Shown: positions 24,921-32,136 of the stretch, in pieces | How the letters are laid out: the number at the start of each line of letters is the position of its first letter | Position numbering within the stretch: the stretch's first letter is position 1 | Assembly (NCBI GenBank): GCA_002353635.1 | Contig: DEKA01000039.1 | Span: forward strand, 74,338 to 106,929 | Origin: Lachnospiraceae bacterium UBA2734 | Lineage (GTDB): Bacteria > Bacillota > Clostridia > Lachnospirales > Lachnospiraceae | Length of the DNA stretch: 32,592 nt | Direction: 5' to 3' | Notes under the pieces: generated by a model | Databases searched by the model: none | The model's input: the letters and a program-made list of their open reading frames with translations, nothing else | What the model was told of the DNA's origin: nothing | Program-made: the position numbers and the translations under genes

Positions 24921-24929
24921 CAATTAAAA

Positions 24930-25604
24930 TCAGTTCTCTCCGTCGTCGAAGAACTCTTCCACCCCGTCTTTAGAGGTGTCTTCTGCTGACGAAGGATCCT
25001 CCTTTGCATCTTCGGCCGGTTCAGCAGAAGCGGACGGTATAAATGAAGTATCCAGCGGATGATCAGGTCCCTCCGCCGTTCCTTCCGCAACCATATCGCT
25101 GGAGGGAGTCTCATCATAGACCACCTCTGAAGAGGAGAGATCTGCTTCATCCTCTGCAAAGTGTCTTCTGCCTTCCTCTGTCCCTGCAACAATGGAGTCT
25201 GCGGCGGGAGCGGGAGCATCCCCGGAAGGCTTCTCCTCTTCGGCCGGCTCTTCCTCTGCCTCGTCGTCGCTCTCCACAATGTCCTTGACTCTTCCGGCGG
25301 AGGCAACAACTGTATCCTTTACCTTTCCGGCCGCATCGGAAACTTCGTCCAGAACCTGTGAGCCCTTCGGCCCGATGGCCTCTTTCACCTTAGTGTAAGC
25401 CTCATCCGTGCTGTGCTTGATGGTCGTATAAGCTCTGTCGGCAGCTCTCTTCACATTCTCGGGAGCAAGTGCCTTATTGCCGTCCTTGTCCTCCGGATGC
25501 TCCTTCTCTGCCTCTTTCGCCGTCTGATCGAGATAGTAATAGACACCGGCTGCCACTGCTCCTGCAAAACCTGCGCCCAGTAAAAGTCTAGTGAGTCTTC
25601 CCAT
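24930..25604 (-). CDS. Membrane-anchored acidic protein of unknown function
   Basis: A 224-residue protein I do not recognise. Residues 1-24 form a single hydrophobic anchor (MGRLTRLLLGAGFAGAVAAGVYYYLD) without a signal cleavage site. Residues 25-110 are charged and probably helical, with repeated KVKxxV/RVKDIV elements like YtxH- or apolipoprotein-type amphipathic helices. Residues 110-224 are very rich in Glu, Asp, Ser, Ala and Pro and look disordered. The start at 25604 has GGGGAGG 7 bp upstream. It is divergent from a TetR-type regulator, which could control it. A cell-envelope or stress role is possible, but this is guesswork. Confidence 0.75.
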   Translation of the reverse strand: MGRLTRLLLGAGFAGAVAAGVYYYLDQTAKEAEKEHPEDKDGNKALAPENVKRAADRAYTTIKHSTDEAYTKVKEAIGPKGSQVLDEVSDAAGKVKDTVVASAGRVKDIVESDDEAEEEPAEEEKPSGDAPAPAADSIVAGTEEGRRHFAEDEADLSSSEVVYDETPSSDMVAEGTAEGPDHPLDTSFIPSASAEPAEDAKEDPSSAEDTSKDGVEEFFDDGEN

Positions 25605-25751
25605 CAGAAAACCTCCCCGCTGTAATGATGTACGTCGCTTCTGCACACAGGCGGAACATCCTGCTGTCTGATGCTCAATTCTCCTGTGCATACTCTTGTA
25701 GCTCATAGTACTCCATATTTTCATAAAAATAAAGTAACTGTTCAGCCCCCC

Positions 25752-25790
25752 CGGAATGCGCCGGATTTCCCGGTGAAGCCGCGCATTCCG
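25752..25790. repeat. 10-bp inverted repeat between the acidic protein and tetR genes
   Basis: CGGAATGCGC at 25752-25761 and GCGCATTCCG at 25781-25790, with an inner CCGG/CCGG pair. It lies mid-way in the 262-bp divergent region. No T-run follows on either strand. Confidence 0.6.
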
Positions 25791-25817
25791 CAGTTGTCTG
25801 AATCCATCAATTGTGCT

Positions 25818-25834
25818 AGTCTTATTAATAGACT
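25818..25834. promoter_or_regulatory. Candidate TetR operator
   Basis: AGTCTTATTAATAGACT, an imperfect 17-bp dyad with AGTCT/AGACT ends and an A/T centre, 32 bp upstream of the tetR-family start codon. It overlaps a plausible -10 region (TTGTCT, 17 bp, TAGTCT), the usual place for an autoregulatory TetR site. Confidence 0.4.
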
Positions 25835-25866
25835 GCTCTGGTCAAATCCAGATAAGAAAGGCCGCC

Positions 25867-26472
25867 ATGAACGAAAAATTCTTTGATCTCAAGAAGGAAA
25901 AGCAGGACAGGATGATCAACGCGGGGCTGCGCATTTTTGCGCTGAACGGCTACCGCCACGCGAGCACGGATGAGATTGTCCGCGAGGCAAAGATCAGTAA
26001 GGGTCTCCTCTTCCACTATTTTGGCAGCAAGGCAGGCTATTACGCATTTCTCTATGACTATTCGACACGCTTTGCCATTCTCGAACTCACAGGAGAGATA
26101 AGGAGCGGTGCAATGGACTACTTTGCCCTGCAGAGGGAACTTCTTCGCGTGGAGGACATCCTGATGGAGCAGTATCCCTTTCTCTTTCTCTTTCTGGAAG
26201 CCGTAAGACTCGAGGAGGATGCGGAGGCGCTTAACATTCTCGATGAGCCGGACAGGAATGTGCCGGATTACTACCATGATCTGCTCGCAGAGGCGGACAC
26301 ATCTTCCTATGTACACATGGACAGCAAGGACCAGGTTTCCCGTATGCTCCACTATATCCGGATCGGCATTATGCGCGAGGTCCTCGCGGACCGCACCAAT
26401 CCCATCTCCGACTATAAAAAGAGAATGGAACAGTGCCTTGGTGAATTCGAGCATATGGCATCTGCCCTGTAA
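25867..26472 (+). CDS. TetR/AcrR-family transcriptional regulator
   Basis: A 201-residue regulator. The N-terminal helix-turn-helix spans about residues 12-58: RMINAGLRIFALNGY, then HASTDEIVREAKISKGLLFHYFGSKAGYYAFL, a canonical TetR signature. The C-terminal ligand domain is not assignable to a known effector class. The ATG at 25867 has AAAGG five bases upstream; a longer frame from 25813 would include the candidate operator. It is divergent from the acidic membrane-protein gene and separated by a strong terminator from the MocR gene. Its target could be itself, the divergent gene, or something outside the window. Confidence 0.9.
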   Translation: MNEKFFDLKKEKQDRMINAGLRIFALNGYRHASTDEIVREAKISKGLLFHYFGSKAGYYAFLYDYSTRFAILELTGEIRSGAMDYFALQRELLRVEDILMEQYPFLFLFLEAVRLEEDAEALNILDEPDRNVPDYYHDLLAEADTSSYVHMDSKDQVSRMLHYIRIGIMREVLADRTNPISDYKKRMEQCLGEFEHMASAL

Positions 26473-26558
26473 CGACACTCTGCAATCGATCAAGAGACGC
26501 CACGCTCTTTCTGCCGATGTCAAGGCGGTCTCACCTTCCGGCCCGGTCCGTTCTGAGC

Positions 26559-26575
26559 GCGTGCCGCTGGCACGC
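26559..26575. repeat. Short hairpin GCGTGCC-gct-GGCACGC
   Basis: A 7-bp perfect stem with a 3-nt loop in the 164-bp spacer between the TetR gene and the strong terminator. It has no T-run. The spacer contains no other gene that I can support. Confidence 0.45.
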
Positions 26576-26636
26576 CGAACCGTCAGAAGACATCCCATGC
26601 AGACATGGATGCCTCTTTTCTCGCTGCTGCGCGCAT

Positions 26637-26671
26637 AAAACCTCCGGAAGTTTAAATCTTCCGGAGGTTTT
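26637..26671. terminator. Very strong bidirectional terminator between tetR and mocR genes
   Basis: A perfect 14-bp stem, AAAACCTCCGGAAG at 26637-26650 with CTTCCGGAGGTTTT at 26658-26671, and a 7-nt loop. T/A tracts lie on both sides, and the genes converge on it. Confidence 0.95.
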
Positions 26672-28147
26672 TTATATCATAATCTTCTCTGTCAGGGCAG
26701 CGAGTCCTTCACGGATCTTTTCCTCTGAGAGGGATGCGTAGCCGATCAGAATCGTCGGTGTCGGCGGACCGCCCTGCAGATACGGTGCGCCGGGCAGGCA
26801 CAGCGCCGACTGTGTGTAGATGCGAACGCCCGCAGCCAATGCACGGCTCTGCAGTTCTCCCTCTTTATCCACAGCTTCGTCAAAAGAGCCGCACTTTGTC
26901 CACATATCTCTAAGGATAAAGTGGAGTCCCGCGCCGGCGCCCAGTACCTCGAACCTCCGATGCAGAGGGCGCAGCCCTTCCAGACATGCATCGTGCTTGC
27001 CCTTGTAGATCGTTCTCATCTTGTTCAGATATCTCTCGAAGTACCCATCCCTTATAAAGGTATTCAGTATGCTCTGGTCAATGCGCGATACTGTCGAGGA
27101 CAGAACAGTTCCCTCTTTTCTGTAAGCCTCCAGAAGAGAAGGCGGCAGAATCATATAGCTCACACGGATGGCCGGCGCAACGGACTTGGAAAAGGTGCCC
27201 ATATAGATCACCTTGCCGCCCAGGTCCTGTGACTGAAGGGAGCGGATAGGTTTCCCCCTGTAGCGGAACTCGGAATCGTAGTCATCCTCGATGATATACC
27301 GTCCGTCCTTTTCATTCGCCCACTGCAGGAGCTCAATTCTGCGTTTATAGGGCATAACCGTGCCTGTAGGGTACTGACGCGCCGGCATGACATAAGCAGT
27401 ATCGCACCCGCTCTCTTCCAGTGCGTCCGTCCGCATGCCGCTCTCATCCATCGGAACAGGAACGATTGTCTCTCCCTGCGAGGCCAGAATCCTGTAGGCA
27501 CGCAGGTACGTCGGGCTCTCCATGGCAATTGTCCGCGGCGTCCTGAGGATCAGATGGAGCAGCACCAGCAGATAATCACTTCCTGCGCCGATCACCACCT
27601 GCTGTGCGCTGCACCTGCATCCGCGGAAAAAGTGCAGATAGTGAGCGATCGCACCGCGCAGTTCCGGATCTCCCTGCGGATCACCCATCTCAAAAATATC
27701 CGCGTTGTCGTATGCCATCACATCGCGCGTAATCCTGCGCCACGTGGGATAGGGAAAGGCACTCATGTCGATTTTCCTGGGGGAGAAATCGATAAGTGAC
27801 GCATCCCGTTGAGCTGACGCACCGGCTGCCGCATTCGGCATAACCGCATTCGCGGATTTTGCCTCAGCGAGGAATTTATCCCTCTCGGGGATGGCGAGGT
27901 TGTCGACGCCCTCCACATAGGCACCGCTCCCCCTGCTGCTCCTGATGTACCCTTCCGCCTCCAGCTGGCTGTAGGCCTGTGTGACCGTGCTGCGGGAAAT
28001 ATGAAGGAAAGAGGACAGAGTACGCGTTGAGGGGAGTTTCTCCCCCTTCAGGAGTCTCCCCTCAACGATTTCTTTCCTTATATAGTCATAGATCTGTGCA
28101 TACAGCGGTGTATGTTCCTCCGGCTGCAGTTCTATGTTCAGGTTCAT
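26672..28147 (-). CDS. MocR/PdxR-type regulator (GntR winged helix fused to aminotransferase fold)
   Basis: A 491-residue PLP-binding transcription factor. The N-terminal GntR winged helix covers residues 10-80 (PLYAQIYDYIRKEI, LPSTRTLSSFLHISRSTVTQAY, GSGAYVE). The rest is a class I aminotransferase-like effector domain with the PLP lysine Lys321 in GTFSKSVAPAIRVS and the expected IIEDDYDSEFRY block at 286-295. Relatives control vitamin B6 synthesis, GABA use or taurine use. None of those genes is in this window, so the target is unknown. It begins 7 bp after the glnS stop and has only a weak ribosome binding site (GAAGG at 12 bp), suggesting low, coupled expression with glnS. Confidence 0.93.
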   Translation of the reverse strand: MNLNIELQPEEHTPLYAQIYDYIRKEIVEGRLLKGEKLPSTRTLSSFLHISRSTVTQAYSQLEAEGYIRSSRGSGAYVEGVDNLAIPERDKFLAEAKSANAVMPNAAAGASAQRDASLIDFSPRKIDMSAFPYPTWRRITRDVMAYDNADIFEMGDPQGDPELRGAIAHYLHFFRGCRCSAQQVVIGAGSDYLLVLLHLILRTPRTIAMESPTYLRAYRILASQGETIVPVPMDESGMRTDALEESGCDTAYVMPARQYPTGTVMPYKRRIELLQWANEKDGRYIIEDDYDSEFRYRGKPIRSLQSQDLGGKVIYMGTFSKSVAPAIRVSYMILPPSLLEAYRKEGTVLSSTVSRIDQSILNTFIRDGYFERYLNKMRTIYKGKHDACLEGLRPLHRRFEVLGAGAGLHFILRDMWTKCGSFDEAVDKEGELQSRALAAGVRIYTQSALCLPGAPYLQGGPPTPTILIGYASLSEEKIREGLAALTEKIMI

Positions 28148-28154
28148 GACGTCT

Positions 28155-29870
28155 TCATGCCTTCTTCGGCAGCTTGAATGAGCTCTTCAGGGAAACGATG
28201 CGGTTGTACACCGGTGCTCCCTCCTTCGAATCTTTGCAGTCCACGCAGAAGAAGCCGTTGCGGATGAACTGGAAGCGGTCAAACGGCTTCGCCGTCATGA
28301 GCGCAGGTTCCACATAGGCAGTCTTCTCTGTCAGAGAGTGGGGATTGAGATTGAGCTCGCCCGTTTCCGGATCGTAGACACCCTTGGACTCATCGATGAT
28401 ATTTTCATAAAGGCGGACATTCACCTGTCCTGCATCTGCTGCATTGACCCAGTGGATTGTTCCCTTCACCTTTCTGCCGTCCGGTGCATCGCCGCCTCTT
28501 GTTGCGGGATCGTAGGTGCAGTGGATCACAGTCACTTTTCCGCTCTCGTCGGTCTCATAGGACGTGCACCTGACAAAATATGCATACATAAGGCGCACTT
28601 CGTTGCCGGGATAAAGCCTCTTGTACTTCGGCACGGGCTCCGCCATGAAGTCATCCCTCTCAATCCAGAGGTTCTTCGAGAAGGTGAGCACCCTGCTGCC
28701 AAGGGCCGGATTCTCGAGATTGTTGGGTGCCTCGAGCTCCTCGGACTTCCCGTCCGGATAGTTGTCGATCACAACCTTCACCGGATCGAGCACCGCCATC
28801 ATGCGGGGCGCCACAGGCTTTAAGTCCTCGCGGATGCAGTACTCAAGTGCTGCGTAGTCATTGACAGACTGGCTCTTTGAAACGCCCGCCATCTCGACAA
28901 AAGCCTTGATGGAGGACGGCGTGAAGCCTCTTCTGCGAAGGCCGGAGATGGAGACAATTCTCGGATCATCCCAGCCATCCACAATGCCCTGCTCGACGAG
29001 CTTCTTGATGTAGCGCTTGCCGGTCACGACATTATTGAGATAGAGCTTTGCGAACTCGATCTGTCTCGGCGGCACAGCGAATTCGGCTTCCCTTACGACC
29101 CAGTCATAAAGGGGCCTGTGGTCCTCGAACTCAAGGGTGCAGATTGAGTGCGTGATGCCCTCAATGCCGTCCTCAATCGGATGCGCAAAATCATACATCG
29201 GATAGATGCACCATTTATTGCCGGTTCTCTGGTGTGCGAGATGTGCCACGCGGTAGATGATGGGATCCCTCATGTTGATGTTGGGGGACGCCATATCGAT
29301 CTTCGCACGCAGTGTCTTTTCTCCGTCCCCGAACTCACCGTTCTTCATGCGCTCGAACAGATCGAGGTTCTCCTCGATGCTCCTGTCTCTGTTCGGGTCG
29401 TTCTTTCCGGGCTCAGTGAGTGTTCCTCTGTACTCCCTCATCTGCTCCGCTGTGAGATCAGAGACATAGGCGTGTCCCTTCTTGATGATCTTCACTGCGA
29501 TCTCATACATCTGCTGAAAATAATCCGAAGCATAATACACCTTATCGCCGAAATCGCAGCCGAGCCATTTCACGTTGTCGATGATGGCATCGACAAACTC
29601 TGATTTCTCCTTTGTGGGGTTCGTGTCGTCGAAGCGCAGATTAAACTGGCCGCCGTACTCCTTTGCGAGACCGTAGTTGAGAAGGATACTCTTCGCATGT
29701 CCGATGTGAAGATACCCATTGGGCTCAGGAGGAAATCTCGTGTGCACATGATCGTAGACGCCCTCTGCCAGATCCTTGTCAATCTCCAGCTCAATGAAAT
29801 TCTTGTTCTCGCCGTTGAGGCTCTTCACCTCTTCGCCGCTCTCTGTTCTCTTCTTATCGTCTGTAGCCAT
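28155..29870 (-). CDS. glnS: Glutaminyl-tRNA synthetase
   Basis: A 571-residue class I aminoacyl-tRNA synthetase that charges tRNA-Gln directly. HIGH is at 55-58 within PPEPNGYLHIGHAKS, and FDDTNPTKE and ISGLRRRGFTP are typical of GlnRS. The position of the KMSKS-like loop (MSKR in E. coli) reads VTGKRY at 282-287, keeping the lysine and arginine but not the Met-Ser. Many Firmicutes lack GlnRS and use the amidotransferase route, so its presence is informative. The ATG at 29870 has only a distant GGGAG (13 bp), and a terminator lies 31 bp upstream, so the expression mechanism is unclear. Confidence 0.95.
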   Translation of the reverse strand: MATDDKKRTESGEEVKSLNGENKNFIELEIDKDLAEGVYDHVHTRFPPEPNGYLHIGHAKSILLNYGLAKEYGGQFNLRFDDTNPTKEKSEFVDAIIDNVKWLGCDFGDKVYYASDYFQQMYEIAVKIIKKGHAYVSDLTAEQMREYRGTLTEPGKNDPNRDRSIEENLDLFERMKNGEFGDGEKTLRAKIDMASPNINMRDPIIYRVAHLAHQRTGNKWCIYPMYDFAHPIEDGIEGITHSICTLEFEDHRPLYDWVVREAEFAVPPRQIEFAKLYLNNVVTGKRYIKKLVEQGIVDGWDDPRIVSISGLRRRGFTPSSIKAFVEMAGVSKSQSVNDYAALEYCIREDLKPVAPRMMAVLDPVKVVIDNYPDGKSEELEAPNNLENPALGSRVLTFSKNLWIERDDFMAEPVPKYKRLYPGNEVRLMYAYFVRCTSYETDESGKVTVIHCTYDPATRGGDAPDGRKVKGTIHWVNAADAGQVNVRLYENIIDESKGVYDPETGELNLNPHSLTEKTAYVEPALMTAKPFDRFQFIRNGFFCVDCKDSKEGAPVYNRIVSLKSSFKLPKKA

Positions 29871-29901
29871 AACCAGATATAGACTCCCGCCCTGTCGATG
29901 G

Positions 29902-29925
29902 AAAAAGGCCGCCGAAGCGGCCTTT
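29902..29925 (-). terminator. Textbook terminator between guaB and glnS
   Basis: AAAGGCCGC at 29904-29912, loop CGAA (TTCG on the minus strand), and GCGGCCTTT at 29917-29925, followed on the minus strand by a T5 run. It ends only 31 bp before the glnS start codon. Confidence 0.92.
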
Positions 29926-29974
29926 CCCGTGCTGAGGCAGCGCAAGCATTATGGGGCAGCATGCGCTCATGTAT

Positions 29975-29993
29975 CCGCATCACAGCGATGCGG
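29975..29993. repeat. 7-bp hairpin after guaB
   Basis: CCGCATC at 29975-29981 pairs with GATGCGG at 29987-29993, 27 bp past the guaB stop codon and upstream of the main terminator. No T-run follows. It could protect the guaB mRNA end or form part of a glnS leader. Confidence 0.45.
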
Positions 29994-30020
29994 ACCCCCT
30001 CTTCAACACTGCTCTCTGGA

Positions 30021-31478
30021 TCAGAGCTCTCCTGTGCTGTAGTTGGGTGCCTCTTTTGTGATCTGAATATCGTGAGGATGATTCTCGCGCAGGGAAGCGT
30101 TCGAAATCTTCACAAACCTTCCGTTCTCCTGCAGCTCCTTGATATTGTGGGATCCTGTAAGTCCCATACCGGAGCGGATGCCGCCCATCAGCTGGAATAC
30201 AGTGTCCTCAACGGAGCCCTTGTAAGCCACACGTCCCTCGACGCCCTCGGGAACGAGCTTCTTGGCATTCTCCTGAAAATATCTGTCCTTCGAGCCGTTC
30301 TCCATCGCAGCGATGGAGCCCATGCCTCTGTAGACCTTGTATTTTCTTCCCTGGTAAATCTCGACTTCTCCCGGGGACTCCTCACAGCCTGCGAACATGG
30401 AACCCATCATGCAGACATTTCCGCCTGCAGCGAGTGCCTTCGTCATATCGCCGGAGTACTTGATGCCGCCGTCTGCGATCACAGGGATGCCGTATTCCTT
30501 AGCTACATTGTAGGCATCCATGATGGCTGTGATCTGCGGTACGCCGCAGCCTGTAACGACACGTGTCGTGCAGATGGATCCGGGTCCGATACCGACCTTC
30601 ACGGCGTCCGCACCGGCCTCAATGAGTGCCTTTGCACCCTCACCGGTCGCAATGTTGCCGGCGATGACATCCAGATCCGGGAACTTCTCTTTGATCATGC
30701 GCAGGCATCTGAGAACGTTCTCCGAATGACCATGTGAAGAATCAAGGACAACGCAGTCCACCTTTGCACTTACCAGCTCCTGCACGCGGTCGAGCACATT
30801 GGCCGTGATGCCGACAGCTGCGCCGCAGACAAGTCTTCCCTGTGCATCCTTGGCGGAGTTGGGGTACTTGATCGTCTTCTCAATATCCTTGATGGTGATG
30901 AGGCCGACAAGATTTCCTTCCTTGTCGACGATCGGGAGCTTCTCCTTCTTCGACTTTGCAAGGATCTTCTTCGCCTCTTCCAACGTCGTGCCGACCTGCG
31001 CCGTCACAAGTCCCTCGCTCGTCATAGCTTCCTTGATCTTCTTCGAGTAATCCTCCTCGAACTTGAGATCACGGTTTGTGATGATGCCGACAAGCTTCTT
31101 TCCAACGGTAATCGGTACACCGGAAATCTTGAACTTGCGCATCAGATCCTCTGCATCAGCAAGGGTGTGCTCAGGAGAGAGGAAGAAGGGATCTGTGATG
31201 ACGCCGTTCTCCGATCTCTTCACGCGGTCCACCTGCTCAGCCTGCTGCTGGATGGACATGTTCTTGTGAATGATGCCGATGCCGCCCTGTCTTGCCATTG
31301 CGATAGCCATGGGAGCCTCGGTAACTGTATCCATTCCGGCACTCATCATGGGAATGTTGAGTTTGATCTTCTTTGTCAGATGTGTCGTCACATCCACCTG
31401 GTTGGGAACCACAGTGGAATAGGAAGGGACCAGCAGCACATCATCAAATGTAATCGCGTCGCCGATTATTCTTGCCAT
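30021..31478 (-). CDS. guaB: IMP dehydrogenase
   Basis: A 485-residue enzyme that oxidises IMP to XMP, the committed step to GTP. The catalytic Cys303 lies in GPGSICTTR; MMSAGMDTVTE, the NAD-contact segment DSSHGHS and the flap EGVEGRV are all present. Two CBS domains sit inside the barrel sequence (about 95-150 and 155-205), where nucleotides bind for control. GAGGAG is 7 bp upstream of the ATG. It starts 21 bp after the DUF6106-like gene, so the two are probably co-transcribed. Confidence 0.97.
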   Translation of the reverse strand: MARIIGDAITFDDVLLVPSYSTVVPNQVDVTTHLTKKIKLNIPMMSAGMDTVTEAPMAIAMARQGGIGIIHKNMSIQQQAEQVDRVKRSENGVITDPFFLSPEHTLADAEDLMRKFKISGVPITVGKKLVGIITNRDLKFEEDYSKKIKEAMTSEGLVTAQVGTTLEEAKKILAKSKKEKLPIVDKEGNLVGLITIKDIEKTIKYPNSAKDAQGRLVCGAAVGITANVLDRVQELVSAKVDCVVLDSSHGHSENVLRCLRMIKEKFPDLDVIAGNIATGEGAKALIEAGADAVKVGIGPGSICTTRVVTGCGVPQITAIMDAYNVAKEYGIPVIADGGIKYSGDMTKALAAGGNVCMMGSMFAGCEESPGEVEIYQGRKYKVYRGMGSIAAMENGSKDRYFQENAKKLVPEGVEGRVAYKGSVEDTVFQLMGGIRSGMGLTGSHNIKELQENGRFVKISNASLRENHPHDIQITKEAPNYSTGEL

Positions 31479-31499
31479 AAGCGTTCTCCTCTCTCATTA

Positions 31500-32036
31500 T
31501 TAATGAATTATATGTGATGGACGCAGAACCAGCTTGTGGGGCGCGAACTGGCGCACCGACATAAGAAGTCTGTCTGCGTACTCATTGTCCTCAAGCGTCA
31601 GAATGACCTTTTCCTTCCCCTCGAGATAAATCTCGTAGAGGTGCTGTCTGTTCTGCGGGTCATGATCGCTGAAATCGTAAACCTTCAGATCTCTCCTTGC
31701 GCGGTAGGACGAGAGTTTGTCATCGTCTGCAGGCGCCATGATCTCCATGGTATCCAGATCAAAGGTCACAAGGTGCTTCCTGCGCGAACGGTTCATGATC
31801 TTTGCGATCCGCAGCTCCCGATCCACCAGAGAGTACTCGTAATCGATATACCGGTTGTAGTAGGCGAAAACTGCCCCTGCTGCAAAGGCCGCGCCGGGAA
31901 CCAGAAAGATCACTGATCCGATCAGTCCCAATACAACAAAGCACACCGCAAGGGCAGTGGCGATAATCCACAGAATCCCCGACAGTGTGCTGGTTTTCTT
32001 ATGAACGCTGACTTCAATGCATCCGGAATCAATCAA
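31500..32036 (-). CDS. DUF6106-like membrane protein
   Basis: About 178 residues. A short N-terminal arm is followed by two adjacent membrane segments (roughly residues 18-60: ILWIIATALAVCFVVLGLIG and VIFLVPGAAFAAGAVFAYY) and then a soluble domain beginning DYEYSLVDRELRIAKIMNRSRRK, with a beta-rich PH-like look. This order fits the DUF6106 family of Lachnospiraceae, function unknown. The best start is TTG at 32036, because AGGAGG lies exactly 8 bp upstream (32045-32050). A GTG at 32066 has no ribosome binding site. A weak promoter (TTGCAT, 17 bp, TAAACT) may lie in the gap behind the aspartokinase gene. Confidence 0.75.
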   Translation of the reverse strand: MIDSGCIEVSVHKKTSTLSGILWIIATALAVCFVVLGLIGSVIFLVPGAAFAAGAVFAYYNRYIDYEYSLVDRELRIAKIMNRSRRKHLVTFDLDTMEIMAPADDDKLSSYRARRDLKVYDFSDHDPQNRQHLYEIYLEGKEKVILTLEDNEYADRLLMSVRQFAPHKLVLRPSHIIH

Positions 32037-32136
32037 TGATGCGGCCTCCTGAACCTGACTGGTCACAAACTTGTCAATAGTTTATATCAGAAGGTTAAAG
32101 AATGCAATCCGGAGAAGTCTATTTAATTGAAGCGGA

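Larger units (their letters stand above)
24608..24929. other. Gene-free, hairpin-dense segment upstream of uraA
   Basis: 322 bp without a credible gene. From left to right it holds a 15-bp palindrome (24644-24658), short GC hairpins (CCTGCG/CGCAGG at 24679-24694 and GGCGC/GCGCC at 24740-24752), three tandem 8-bp repeats (24765-24788), an 18-bp perfect inverted repeat (24788-24851) and a terminator (24878-24915). I see no convincing sigma-A promoter for uraA. Confidence 0.7.

Noticed and set aside
24608..24929. Purine riboswitch or PyrR attenuator for the uracil permease
   Set aside because: Neither the conserved purine-aptamer core nor the PyrR-binding loop could be found; the hairpins present do not match either fold.
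29871..30020. T-box leader for glnS
   Set aside because: There is a terminator, but no T-box sequence and no specifier loop in the 150-bp leader, which is also shorter than a normal T-box.
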